Assembly: GCA_951812925.1 (NCBI GenBank)
Contig: OX638372.1
Coordinates: 44,638,245-44,702,244, forward strand
Length of the DNA stretch: 64,000 nucleotides
Reading direction: 5' to 3'
From: Calliopum simillimum
Taxonomy: Eukaryota > Arthropoda > Insecta > Diptera > Lauxaniidae
Shown here in pieces: positions 1-11,237 of this stretch (its first letter is position 1; the number at the start of each line of letters is the position of its first letter). A program made the translations under genes and the position numbers. The notes below the pieces were generated by a model. It was not told the origin of the DNA. It saw nothing but the letters and a program-made list of their open reading frames with translations, and made no database searches.

Positions 1-1030
1 AACCCCCCCAACTTCACACTTTAGGGGGCTCTCCTGCAAAAAAATATGTTTTTATGAAATTTTTCCCACAACTGTCCATTGCGAGACAGAATGTAAGATC
101 AACCTCAACTTTTTTTTTCCTTCATTATTTTCCACGCACATTCTAACGCTCTATCTCCGCCCCTTAGGGGCACTCTCCCACAAAAATTAAATTTTTATAA
201 AATCAACACCGACCATTCTGCGTTATTTTTTTCCCCTCAACATTTTCTCCGAACACACTTACATAATATATTTTTCCCTTATAGGGCTCCCCTGCAGAGA
301 CGAGGGGGCCTCTAGTGTGGGTTGAATTTGAGACAAACCACCACTCTTTTTTCCCCCTCAACACTTTCCCGCTTCCCCATCCTTTTATTTGGTTTTCCTT
401 ATCGCTTTGGGAGCCTCCTCAAGGATATAGGCAGGGATATGCATTTTCTTCGGGGAAAATGTAGAGGGGTTAAAAACAATGGGCACCCTAGCCGTGGAGG
501 GGTCAGCTTCATAAAACGTACAAAAAGTTCCTCGTTTCCGAGAGAGGAAAACAAAATGTTCACAGACCCCCATTAATTTTTTTCTGAAACATTTTTTTCA
601 AACATACTAGCCCCTTTTATCAACCCCTTAAGGAGTCCCCCACACAATTGTGATTAATTCGATCTAAATTTTGTATGCCCCTTAAGGGGTGAGATAAGAG
701 GATAGTATGTTAAAAAAAAAGTTGAGGAGGAGAAATCAATGGGGGTCGTGCACATTTTTTTTGCCTCCCGGCCATGAGGAATTTTTTTATCAAAATTTTG
801 TATGTGAGCCCCCTTAAGGAGTACAAAAATGGGGTAGAATGTTTGAATAAAATATTGGAGAGGAAAAACTAATGGGGGTTGGTGAACATTTTTTCACTCT
901 CGCGGCAATGATGAATTTTTTTGATATTTTTGTGAAAATTTTTTATGGGAGCCTCCTTAATGGGTGGAAAGAATGTTGTAGTACGTTTAAAAAATAATAT
1001 TGGAGAGGTAAATTTAGTAGAGTCGGAAAA
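1..1030. repeat. Inverted array of ~130-150 bp units (foldback-like), cut by the window edge
   Basis: Units carrying a CCCCTTAAGGGG-like core recur about every 130-150 bp. Up to about 620 they read in one orientation (cores near 22, 162, 280, 628). From about 670 they read in the other (cores near 678, 806, 948), followed by stretches like GTTGAGGAGGAGAAATCAATG and AATATTGGAGAGG. Opposed tandem arrays are the layout of foldback transposons. The left end lies outside the window and no target duplication can be tested. The short open frame at 322-576 falls inside the repeats and is not a gene. Confidence 0.5.
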
Positions 1031-1472
1031 CAGGGAGAACAGAAGAGGGTAATTCCGGCAACGAAGAATATTTTAGTGCTCGTTCACTCACTTTTTTGTT
1101 AATTAAAAAATTAAAAAAAAAAAAAAAATAGATCCCATCGTTTGCACATTCTAAAAATAGTCATAAAATTTGTCAATTTCATTAAAATTTTTTAAATTTT
1201 TTTCTTAAAAATCGAAGTAAATAGTCATTAATAATAATAGCAATTTATTTTTCAAAGTTGAATATTTAGTAAATCTTTTTTTTTATTTTATAAAAATTTC
1301 TTTAAAAAAAAACTTTTAAAAATTAATTTCATAGGTTTTTCGAAAATTTATATCTCTGAAACTGTTCGATGAAAAAAATTTTAAAAAATCATAGATGCCA
1401 ATCTCAACAAGTACTATAAGACAAAAAAAAAGAGATGCAAAAGCAAAATGCTATCCAGGACGGTATGTAATG
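1031..1472. other. AT-rich noncoding stretch
   Basis: Very AT-rich with A and T homopolymers. No gene, RNA or convincing repeat is visible. Confidence 0.5.
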
Positions 1473-1571
1473 CCCCATTTATACTTTTCTATATCTACCA
1501 CGCCCCTTTTTCTACGTTACAAACGAAAGGACAAAGTGAATATACCCTGCGTGAAGAGTATAAAAATAAGT
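1473..1571 (+). mobile_element. TACCCT-family element, 3'-end fragment
   Basis: Only the last ~100 bp of the family is present: the CTACCACGCCCC segment, then ACAAACGAAAGGACAAAG and a decayed final hairpin (ATACCCTGCGTGAAGAGTAT). It matches the 3' ends of the fuller copies at 4318-5085 and 6670-7521. Strand follows the family orientation used throughout: start ACTAGTAAGGGTG, end GTAGGGTATAAAA. Confidence 0.75.
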
Positions 1572-3484
1572 ATTTAGTACTAAACGATGCATTTAATAGA
1601 AAAGAGCAAATTTCGTACGTCTTCTATACAGCCTCAAAAATCGTGATTTTGAGCATTTTTGAACGCCTGGGGTATGTTATCTTAGAAACCGTATAAGATA
1701 TATCAATTCTGATGCCAGATTCAAATTCGGCTTTGACAAATACATCGAATATGATGATTTTTCTATAGAAATTTTTCTATTTTTTTTCAAAAACAGTTTT
1801 TTGACCTTTTTCGATAACTGCATAGATTCGAATTGAAATTTCAATTGCTAACAAAATGAGCCGTCGGATAAAAATCAGTGATTTGCTCAACAAAATTATA
1901 TAATTTCACCTTATTTTGCTGCACTATATCAGTATTTTAGGATGTAACAAAATTTTTGTATTTTATATGGCTTGTCCTTATATTTGTCTGAGGGTATTTC
2001 TGAGAAAATGGTATATTCAAAGGTCATCCGTTCCTCCTACCGCAAAACAGATGCAACTCACGTTGCAACAATGCCTTGAAGCCTTCGCTCTTATCGTCAT
2101 TTATTGTATGTTTTCAATGATCAAATTTGCAATTTTAAGTTTTATAAAATACATATTAGAAACATTTACGTGTTGCAGTTGTATTTTTTTTTTTTTTTTT
2201 TTTTGTTTTTTCATCCAACACTCAACCTTCAAAAGAGTAATGGCCAGTAGTGGGTAACACCGATAAAAAACTGAAAATTGACATTGCTGTAGTATCATGT
2301 ATCCCTCGTTAGCTATTTTGCTAATTGAAATGCAATTTTTTACTATTGATTTTTCAATTGTTATCAGTATAATATGTGTGTGTTTGTGTGTGTATACAAA
2401 TACAACTGTATGTATGATTAACAATGCAAATTGAGGCGTTAAACGTGTCACACAAAACGCATCGCATGCAACATTTTTTTTCCACCGCTGCTGCTGATTA
2501 CTTTGCATTGCAAAAATCAAACAGCAGCAACAGCAAAAAAAGTAACAATAGAAGGCATTGTTTTTGTATTGCGCCGCACAGGTGACAACGGTGGCGGCGA
2601 CGATGACGACGACAACAACAGCTGACGTTGTTGTGTTGCTCATTGTTATGGAAATGGATCGCATTTGAAATTTACATTCTAAAAGTACGTATTCTCTTAC
2701 AGCAGCAGCAATAGCAATAGCAACAGCAACAACTTTTTTTTGCTGTTTTTGCATCTTCTAAATGCGCCGCTGTTGCTCTTCATTTAGAATCACATTTTAT
2801 TTAGTCAAATTGGTTGTTGCTCTGCAATTTCATTCAATTTAACAACAATTTCAATTGCATTTTATGACTCAATGAATTTGCAAAGTTGTTGCTTCTAATT
2901 ATGTTGGCAAGCTAACGCCGACGCCTAAGAGGACAATTTAGCAAAGTCATTCACTGCACAGTGTTATGCATGTGTTCAAAAATTGACAAAATACTTACTG
3001 ACAATAAATAAGACTCGTATGTAGCTTTATTTTCACGACATACACAGCCACATAGTCCAGTCAAAATACTTTTAAATTTTCCATTTAAAGTTGAAAAGCT
3101 AAATTTTTGCACGATCCTTTGTTTTGATGTTTTGAAGAGTTTGTAAGTGATTTTCCGAAAAATGTTCCAAAACATGCCTTCACCTATTTTTAATTTTTTT
3201 TTTTTTTTATTAATTGGCTTTAACTTCTGGATTAGGTGAAGTGGATTATTATTAGCATATTTTGAAGAACAAGGTAAAATGAGTTAAAAAATTACATTAA
3301 ACTTAGTAGAAGAATGTCAAGGTAGGAAAGTGCTTAAATGTTTAAAAATTTATAATATCACAATAACAATAGCGAAGACTCTTAAAAAAGTGGATACTGG
3401 TGGGTAGTAATCCCAATTGTTATTTGATTTAATTCTCTAAAGATAAAATAATGCGTATTGTAATATGAAAAAAACCTTCCAGTA
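1572..3484. other. Noncoding DNA with triplet-rich segment
   Basis: No supported gene. At about 2480-2770 there are CAG/CAA/GACGAC-type triplet runs (for example 2580-2630 and 2700-2732) typical of fly noncoding DNA, and a TG-rich run near 2376. A 217-codon open frame on the minus strand (2101-2754) exists because of these runs. Its product is low-complexity (Val/Ala, Cys, Lys stretches) and is not believable as a protein. Confidence 0.5.
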
Positions 3485-4157
3485 CACAGAGCAAAGAAAA
3501 AACCACGTTCGTGAGTGTTTTAACTACGTTTCGTTGCTGATTTGGATTTAACAACGCTCCAAGCTCATATTTGTATGGTGCGTTGCAAAATCACTCACAA
3601 ACGTGGTTGAAACTTATTCAACAACGCTGGTTGCCAAGCGTTGTTAAATATGAATCAGCAACGAAACGTAGTTAAAACACTCCGAAACGTTGTTAAACTC
3701 AAATCAGCAACGAAACGTAGCTAAAACACTCACGAAACGTAGCTAAATCTAAATCAGCTCATTTCAAAACAAATAGACTTTCAGTCAACTTCACAATAAT
3801 GATGCCCGTAGTTGAGTTACTAAAGTCCGCATCTATCACACCAGAGGTTCCAGGTTCAAATCTCCTCAAAATCAGAACAAAAAATTTTATTTAAAGCATA
3901 AAATTGAGAATAAAAAATGAAAATAATGTCAGTTTTCATTGCCGTTTACAGAAAAAAATTAATTCAAAAAAATTTTTTTTTCTTTTGTATTTCATATAGC
4001 AACGCGCGTTGTTAAATCACTCACAAACGTAGTTGAAACCCATTTAGCAACGCGCGTAGTTAAAACTGCAACAAACGAGCCATGCTCAAAACTTGGGTCG
4101 CCACGTGGTTAAAATAACTACGTTTCTGCCACTTTTGACAATGTTGTTTTCTCTGTG
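3485..4157. mobile_element. TIR element built from AACGTAGTT motifs, TA target duplication
   Basis: Ends are CACAGAG at the left and CTCTGTG at the right, each flanked by TA (3483-3484, 4158-4159), giving a 673-bp element. Both arms are packed with variants of CAACGAAACGTAGTTAAAAC, including inverted versions, at about 3490-3770 and 3995-4140. The middle holds a decayed tRNA-like segment. No transposase frame is present. TA plus short TIRs suggest a Tc1/mariner-type nonautonomous element, but the motif-packed arms are unlike a plain MITE. Confidence 0.65.
3801..3871 (+). pseudogene. tRNA-like segment (decayed tRNA or SINE head)
   Basis: The segment shows the order of a tRNA: a D-arm-like TAGTTGAGTTACTAAAG, a middle resembling an anticodon arm (CCGCATCTATCACACCAG), then GGTTCAAATCTCC, close to the pol III B box GGTTCRANTCC. 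Stem pairing is imperfect, so it is not called as a functional tRNA. It sits in the middle of the 3485-4157 inverted-repeat element. Confidence 0.4.
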
Positions 4158-4317
4158 TAGAATGTCACACACTCGTGTTCTTGTCATAATTTCCAAACAT
4201 AAATATAAACAAAAAAACCAAAACTCACTGAGCTGAGAAAGAACTATACCTCCTTTTTCCCTTCAATTTCAGTTCTCATTTTACTCATTATTTTAAAAAC
4301 TTACAATTTGAATAAGA
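4158..4317. other. Short spacer
   Basis: About 160 bp between two mobile elements. Nothing recognised. Confidence 0.4.
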
Positions 4318-5085
4318 ACTAGTAAGGGTGTTACCCTTGGCCTGGCCAAAAAGCAATATACCATACACAGCAATATTTTGAAAATTTGGCTTGTAAGTGA
4401 GGTGCCACGTCTTCTTGACGGAATTCACTTGATTTTTGATTAGATTTTGCACTAAATATTCCAAGAGTCTGCACAAAATTTGGTTTCACTACATTAAAAA
4501 ACGCTTTCGGTACAGCTTTCTCAATCTTTTGCTTGTATGGGAGGTGCCACGCCCTCTAATTTTAATTCGTTTAGTTTTTGTTCAGACCTTTCAATAAATG
4601 TTTTTAGTGTTTGGGTGAAATTTGGTTGTATTATCTTTAAAAACGACATTTTGAAACTTTTGCTTATATAAGAGGAACCACGCCCTCTTGTCCTAATTAG
4701 CCTATTTTTTGCTTAGAGCTTGTGTTTATTATTTTTAGTATTTATGTGTATTTTGCTTGCGTTATTAGAAATAATGGCTCTTATTATTGCGATTTTAGTA
4801 TATTTTTGTATGGGCGGTAGGCGTGTCAGTTAACCGATTTCGCTCATTTTTAACGAAATAACTTTAATAACAAAGCCAACGTACCAAATTTCATCTTTGT
4901 TAGTTTTTCCGTAAAAAATATTTCCACGCACAGCCAGCCAGACAGATGGACATGGCTATATCGACTCAGGAGGTGACGCTGATTAAGAATATACGTATAT
5001 ACTTTCCTCTATCAGCCACGCCTCTTTCTTTGCGTTATAAATGGAAGGACAAAGTGAATATAACCTGGGTGTAGGGTATAAAAAC
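4318..5085 (+). mobile_element. TACCCT-family element (putative Helentron-associated), near full length
   Basis: This is the most complete forward copy. It starts ACTAGTAAGGGTGTTACCC, then TTGGCCTGGCCAA and a degenerate TACCCTACAC-type motif. Three tandem ~135-bp units follow, each with a GCTTRTATGGGAGGTGCCACG-like start (near 4390, 4532, 4665). Next come the GGGCGGTAGGCGTGTC segment and the ATCGACTCAGGAGGTGACG segment. It ends in the hairpin CCTGGGTGTAGGGTATAAAA. It has no coding capacity. Sub-terminal inverted repeats, a 3' hairpin and internal tandem units fit HINE/DINE-type elements; that class is an inference. Confidence 0.75.
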
Positions 5086-5760
5086 TGAGCGGAGTTAGTC
5101 TAGAATGAGAGACCAATTTTTGTGTATGTCAATTAAATGTAAATACATTTTATTTGAAATTTTTACACAAAAAATCGTAACTGAATGATAATATGCAAGT
5201 CATTTCGGATACGTTTTTTTTTAAAAAAAAATAATATGCGAAACCAGAAAATTTTGTGCACTAGCAAGTGATTTGTGATGGGCGGGAGAATGAGTTTTTA
5301 ACACTTTATGCTATAATTTCAAAGTAAAAAATTTAAAACAAAAAATTTTAATAATTCTTACTCTACTCTTTGCTGTATTTTTGGTTCAAATTTAAGCTGT
5401 TCAAAATTTTGTAAGTCGAGTAAAATCCATAATTAAAATGTTGATGAAAATGGTTTGGTCACTCGATGCACTGTGCATCAACTTCTCTTCTCAGAGTATC
5501 TTCAACTGAGTATAATCTACGCTAATTCAATGCATAAATTTCACTACTTAATAGCTGCAGAATATTTGTTGTTGTTAAACTTTGGATGATGTTGCAGCTG
5601 TTCCCAATAGCGCCTTTAACATTTTACTACAATTCTAATAACCAAAGACAGGAATATCTATGTACATTCATATTTATGTGTGTATATTTATAACTGTAAA
5701 TTTTGTCATTAGCGCCGACTAATGCCTGTTTAGATATTTTTAAATTATATTGATACATTC
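5086..5760. other. Noncoding stretch
   Basis: AT-rich, with no recognised gene or repeat. Confidence 0.45.
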
Positions 5761-6619
5761 GATGTTTTATTGTGGAAAAATGTTACAATATATTTTATTC
5801 AAAGTATTGTCCATTGGAAGCTACAACATTTCCCCATCTTTCAGGCAATTGATGAATTCCATCCCAAAAAAATTGCGCCGGCTTGGCGGCCAAAAATGAA
5901 TCGAGCCAATTTTCGATATCTTGAACTTAAGTGAACCGTATTCCTGATGGGGCATTCTGCATTGATTGGAACAAATGGTAGTCTGATGGTGCAAGGTCTG
6001 GGCTATAAGGCGGGTGAGGCAAAATTTGTATAGATTTCCCATCCGTTGTTTTCCAGGTAATTTTTGACTGGGGCAGTAATATGTGGCCGAGCGTTATCGT
6101 GGTGGAAAATGATTGACTCGTGTCTGGTCGCATACGTTGGCCGCTCTGCTTTGATTTTCTGCTTCATTCGGATCAATTGTTGACGATAGAGTTGAGCATT
6201 AATGGTTTGGCCACCTGGCAACAGCCCATAATGTATCACACCTAGCTAGTCCTGACCAGGACGTTCTTTGTCTTCGACATCAAAATCACAACTTTTAAAC
6301 CGTCGAAACCACTCACGACAGCTTGATTCAGCTGGAGCATAGTCCCCATAAACTTCTACAAGCAAACTATGACTTTCCGCAGCAGTTTTCTTTGCAAAAA
6401 AATGACCCAACAGAACCTCCCGCAAATGCTGTCTTTTTCTCCAATTTTCGAAGTTATTCATCGTGAAAAATAATAATGATGCACACAAGATAAAATTGTT
6501 TTGTTGACTGATTTTAACAGCTGTCAAATGTACCTTCAAAATGACATATATATAAAGTTCGAGCTTTCACGATAGTTGTTAGTACGGACATCCACCGTCA
6601 AATTCCGGTTTTTAAGTTG
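5761..6619 (-). mobile_element. mariner-like element, internally deleted and end-truncated
   Basis: The minus strand encodes a broken mariner (DD34D) transposase. The N-terminal part (6539-6246) reads MNNFENWRKRQHLREVLL through ...DKERPGQ. It jumps straight to IHYGLLPGG (6239), so about 120 residues holding the first catalytic Asp (usual TGDEKWIHY) are missing. The second Asp is in FHHDNARPH and the third in [13 protein letters not shown], the latter after a frameshift. The 5' terminal sequence is partly kept (CCGGTTTTTAAGTTG, ends 6619). The other terminus is lost before 5761. It is the same family as the copy at 49264-50152. Confidence 0.85.
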
Positions 6620-6669
6620 CAAAATTCCACGTTATTTCAAGCATAAAATCATAAGAAATTAAATTACAT

Positions 6670-7521
6670 CTTAAACTTCTATACAAATCGCAAATGTTCT
6701 CTTGTTCGAATTCATATAAATTTTGCTCAAATCTTGCACTTACTGTTCTCAGTGTCAGAATTAAATTTGGTTGGATTATGTCAAAAAACGCTTTCAATAT
6801 AGCACTTTTAAGCTTCTGTTTGTATCTTGTCTGAGTTCCCCTTGTTTTTGTTTAGAGCTTGCATTTAAAGTTCTTAGCTTATGAGTGAATTTTTGTTGGA
6901 TTATCTCGCAATACGCTTTCTGTATAGCATTTGAAACTTTTGCTTATATGGGAAGTGCCCCGCCCTCTTGTCAAAATTCAACTAGTTTTTGTCAGAGCTT
7001 GAAATAATTGTTTTTAGTATTTTAGTGAAATTTAGTTGGATTATCGCAAATAACGCTTTCAGTAAAGCATTTTGAAACTTTTGCTTATATGGGAGGTACC
7101 ACGCCCCTAATCCGAACTCACCTAATTTTTGCTCAGGGCCTATATTTAATATCCCTAATAATAATGTGTATTTTACATGCGTTATTGCAAATAATGCTCT
7201 TACTATTGCGTTTGGAACATATTCTTTGTTTGGGCGGTAAGCATGTCCGTTCTCGGATTTCGCTCATTTTCAATTCCTCAAGCTAACTTTGACGACGGAG
7301 GCAGAGTACGAAATTTCATTGAATTATTTTGCTCAGTTTTCCCAAAAAATGTATTTCCACGCACAGACAGCCAGCCAGACGGACGGACTGACATGGCTAT
7401 ATCGACTCAGGAGGTGACGCTGATCAAGAATATATATACTTTTCCATTCCTGCCACGCCTTCTTCTCTGCATTACAAACGGAAGTACAAAGTGAATATAC
7501 CCTGAGTGTAGGGTATAAAAA
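6670..7521 (+). mobile_element. TACCCT-family element, 5'-truncated
   Basis: Four tandem units (the first decayed, others near 6810, 6940, 7085), then GGGCGGTAAGCATGTCC, ATCGACTCAGGAGGTGACG and the terminal hairpin CCTGAGTGTAGGGTATAAAA. The 5' end is missing next to the truncated mariner at 6619. Weak open frames within it (such as 7243-7494) are not genes. Confidence 0.75.
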
Positions 7522-8740
7522 TGGTATTATAGGTATTTTTCTAGCGGAAAACATAACTTTAGTTTAGTGTTCTTCCAGCACTATAGTGCCTGTGCCATTC
7601 GGCAAGATTATCCAGGATAAGTGATGTTTCTGCCTGTATTTGCGCATTTTTCTGCATTGAGATGGTTTCATCCCAATATATTGTCGAAATAATCCCTGAA
7701 AAAAGAAAAAGTGATTTAGTGAAATGATAGAGAGATTTAAATTCACAAAACTACAAAAAATATGGATAACGAACATAATACAAAATAGTATGTGCAAAAT
7801 TTATATTCTCAATAGTTGCTCCTTAATATACTTAGGTTCAGACGATGAGACCCACCTTGCTCACTCATATTTCACAATAAGCTTTTTTATGTTTAGTATT
7901 AAACAATTTTCTTTTAAAAGCCATAATTTTTATTTGAAGTGCCATAATTTAATGCACTTGGGCACATATTCTTTTGAAAATATTAAATCCACTAACTAAT
8001 TGTAAATTATTGATATTTTCTTTCTCGTTCCATGCATGGGAAAATATTTATTTTTCAATTTCTTTTTGTTAATTGAGATGTAAATGAGAGCATTTTTTGT
8101 ATAAATAGTTCATTGTTATGAATTTCTTGCATTGTTTGAGTTTTTAAAATATTTATAGTCAGTCTATACAGAGACAGGTGTGTTCTTATACAAAAATTTT
8201 AAATATTGTAACATTTATGTTAATATTTTTTTTATACAGTACATAAATTGAGTTAAAAATGTTAAATGTTTTGCTTTTGTGATCTCTTATTATTTAGCGC
8301 TATAACATTCATATTAATTAAGATTGTGTGAGATATTTTGATTTTTTTTTTCTTTCTTTTCAATGAACGTTCAAAAAATCTACTTTGACGTTAATAACAC
8401 GACATTTGCCGAAACCATTTAAAAACAAATAGTTTTTTCAAATTATTACAATCTTTTTCTACTTTATTAGCATATGTAGATGCATAGTTAATTGTTGCTT
8501 AGTTTTTTCGTTAATTAAGTTGTAAAACTTTTGCAGATGTATCATATTACATCCTTGCAACAATATGCTTATGAGTTAATTGAGTAAGCCCATAAAAAAC
8601 CAAACAAAAAATTTTGATCGGGTTTCAATTTAAAACACCGAATGGATTTTTCTTTTTCCTTTCCAAAATTTAAATAAATTAAGAAAAACTAAACAAAAAA
8701 GAAATGAGATGAAAAGAAATGGGAAGAAAAGAAATGGGAA
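7522..8740. other. AT-rich noncoding stretch
   Basis: No gene or recognised element. Imperfect GAAATGGGAA units at 8701-8740 lead into the following microsatellite. Confidence 0.45.
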
Positions 8741-8927
8741 GAAAAGAAAAGAAAAGAAAAGAAAAGAAAAGAAAAGAAAAGAAAAGAAAAGAAAAGAAAA
8801 GAAAAGAAAAGAAAAGAAAAGAAAAGAAAAGAAAAGAAAAGAAAAGAAAAGAAAAGAAAAGAAAAGAAAAGAAAAGAAAAGAAAAGAAAAGAAAAGAAAA
8901 GAAAAGAAAAGAAAAGAAAAGAAAAGA
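8741..8927. repeat. (GAAAA)n microsatellite, about 37 copies
   Basis: An uninterrupted pentamer run. The open frames across it (poly-KEKKR on one strand, poly-FLFFS on the other) are by-products. Confidence 0.98.
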
Positions 8928-8970
8928 TAAAAATTTTAAAATGATTTTAAAATTTAAAATGTACAACTAA

Positions 8971-9860
8971 GGACTGCCCCAGAAAAATATGTCCCTTTTA
9001 TTCCTAAAGTTTATGATTCACCTGATGATCGTGCAGGTCAAAATATGGGTGCTATTTTTTCTATATAACATGACTATAACAAAAATATATAACACTTGGT
9101 ACACAAACATCAAACGATAAAGATGTCTAGCAATCAAGAAAAAAAGCGCGAACTCATTTTGTACACTTCCTGCAAAAAGCAGAATCCCAACATTCAAAAC
9201 GAGATATGGCTGCCAGAGCAGGAACCTCAAAATCTTCTATAAACAGACTAAAGAAAAAACTTAAGCTACAGAGTTCAAAATGAAAAGCAGTTAGAGGCTC
9301 AAAAGCGAACTCGAAAGTAATATACCGGTTACCTGACTAAATTTGACTGCTGCATAAATGACGATGAAACATACGCCAGATTTTAAACAGCTACCAGGAC
9401 ACGAATTTCATACCTGTGCGGAGAAGGGGCAGGTCCAGAGCAAATTTAAGGAGAAGAAAATTACAAAATTTCCCAAGCAGTATATGGTTTGGTAGGCCAT
9501 ATGCACTTGCGGTCTGAGAAGCAGTTTTTTTGTAACACAGGGTGCAATTAACTCAAAAATTTATATTGATGACTGCCTTGAAAACGTCTTTTGCCACATA
9601 TTCGTGAAGATGGGGTTACTGTAATGTTTTGGCCTAATAAAGCAACCTCTCACTACTCTAGAGCCACCATACCACCATAGAATGGTATAATAGCAATAAT
9701 GTAAATTTTGTTCCCATAAATGCGAATCCACCTAACACAAAGCTCTAAGATTTCAATAATGAGTGGCAAAGGTCGTACGGTACTAACGACGAAACAACTG
9801 TACAAAACTTAATGAAGGGTCTTAAGAAAAAAGTAAAATATTTTTATATAAAATATATAT
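8971..9860 (+). pseudogene. Decayed Tc1/mariner-superfamily transposase
   Basis: A start MSSNQEKKRELIL at 9123 is followed by an HTH-like stretch in another frame (MAARAGTSKSSINRLKKK). Much farther on comes FWPNKATSHYSRA, then NNVNFVPINANPPN, the pattern of DD-E transposases (FxPDxASSHYS...W...N.V.FVPxxxNPPN). The catalytic Asp of the PD motif reads Asn here. Multiple stops and frame changes show it is long dead. No clear inverted termini were found, so the borders are approximate. Confidence 0.6.
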
Positions 9861-10126
9861 TTGTTACTAGTGTAAGGTTATTTATGTTTGTTATACAATT
9901 TATTATAGGGTGTGTGCATTAATTTCCATCGTTCTTCAAAAGATGTCGCGATCAATATATGGTGACTTAAATGTTAAATCAGAAACGTTATATCTGAAGC
10001 TTAGGCATCTGTCAACAACTCTGCATCATTAGATTTGAACATTTTTATCCGCATCATACATTTTACTGTGCTCCAAAATGTAGGTTCAACAAACGAAAAT
10101 CGATGTAATTTTGAAAGAGTTTAGGG

Positions 10127-10416
10127 CTAAAAGCAACGTTTTGCTGTCTGATAGAATATAAATGCTATTCTACGGTGAATGCTTCTTTCATTATCCCTCA
10201 GGCAAAGTTTAATTGCATTTACAACCGCCTGAAACACTGAGTTTTCTTCGCTCGCGCATGCAAAAATATTTGTATGTGGCCAACTTCCACATTCGTTGTG
10301 GAGCCGTCTGTGTACCATATATTTAGCTTGGAAGTTGTACAGAAAGTTGTATCTGGGTATGCAGTAATAACTGATAGTTTCATGGTTTCATGATACTTTT
10401 GTCCTACGAATCTCAA
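10127..10416 (-). pseudogene. LINE RNase H domain relic
   Basis: On the minus strand KLNIWYTDGSTTN matches the first RNase H motif (YTDGS with catalytic Asp). After a frameshift, SVFQAVVNAIKLCLRDN matches the second motif (FQAExxAI), with Val in place of the catalytic Glu. A trace of the third (IFSDSQTA-like) follows as FIFYQTA. RNase H next to RT is typical of I, LOA, R1 and related LINE clades. The sequence differs from the LINE at 41030-42943, so it is probably another family. Confidence 0.6.
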
Positions 10417-10429
10417 GATCTATGCGCTT

Positions 10430-10835
10430 TCTTCCTTAGACCATAGCAGTCTTGGTCTTGGATTTGGTCTTGGATACTGACTTGGTCTTTGTTTTGGGCA
10501 CTAAGCCTTAGTCTCCATCTTGGTCTTGTAAAAATTTCGAAGGATTGTTTAGTATTCAAAAATTTCTGAACCTTTTTTCTCCAAAGCAGTTGGGTTTTTA
10601 ATATGCCAATTTTCAAATTGAGAGATGATTTTATGCTTTAAAAACAGCATGACAAACCTATTAACTATAAATTACCAGCACTTAAAAGCAGTCTTGACCT
10701 TTATGATTATCATGAACAAGACGATATAGCAGTCTCGGTCTTAGTCTTGAAACTATAGCAGTGTCTTAGTCTTAGTCTCGAAAAATTACCAAATCCAAAT
10801 CCAAGACCAAAAATCAAGACCACGACGTATTTTGC
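10430..10835. repeat. Inverted repeat with CTTGGTCTTGG motifs
   Basis: The left part (10437-10530) repeats CTTGGTCTTGGATTTGG. The right part (10770-10835) contains the inverted form (CCAAATCCAAGACCAAA). Related CAGTCTTGG/CAGTCTCGG pieces lie between. This is probably a small foldback or MITE-type repeat. No target duplication was found. Confidence 0.4.
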
Positions 10836-10900
10836 TCATCACTATCATCCGGCTATTAAGTCAGTGTCTTAGGCTGTGTGTATAAGATTGTGTCTTCATA

Positions 10901-11235
10901 CCCAACAGAAAATTTCGATGCGCATCCCTATGATGCAATAGCGATGTGCGTCCTTCTCGCATCTAAAGAGCTGATTTTGCATATTTCCTGCGCTATATTT
11001 GTTTGTTTTTTTTTTTTAAATATTTTTTATTGTTATCCAAAAAGTATCCAAAGAGCATTTCCGGTATCGAGAACAAAGCGCACGCAAAGAGAAATTCTGG
11101 TAGCGAGAACGAAGCGCTTCCTTCCAATGACATGCCAATGTTAATTTCAGCGCTTTAGGATACGAGAGCGATGCGCTTCACTGCTGCTTTAGAGCGCTTC
11201 AGAAGCACTATTGATGCGCTCCATTCCCCATTGGG
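10901..11235. mobile_element. MITE, 335 bp, TA target duplication
   Basis: Inverted ends CCCAACAGAAAATTTCGATG and (reverse strand) CCCAATGGGGAATGGAGCGC share the CCCAAYRGRRAA core and a GCGCATC block, and are flanked by TA (10899-10900, 11236-11237). The interior repeats GAGAAC(A/G)AAGCGC. There is no transposase. TA duplication points to Tc1/mariner mobilisation. Confidence 0.6.
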
Positions 11236-11237
11236 TA

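Noticed and set aside
2101..2754. 217-codon open frame on the minus strand
   Set aside because: Product is built of Val/Ala, Cys and Lys runs from triplet repeats and T runs. No start context, domain or codon pattern supports a gene.
8679..8970. Lys/Glu- and Phe/Leu-rich frames
   Set aside because: Translations of the (GAAAA)n microsatellite.
10413..10616. 67-codon minus-strand frame with Asp-Gln repeats
   Set aside because: Reads the CTTGGTCTTGG repeat; no protein signature.
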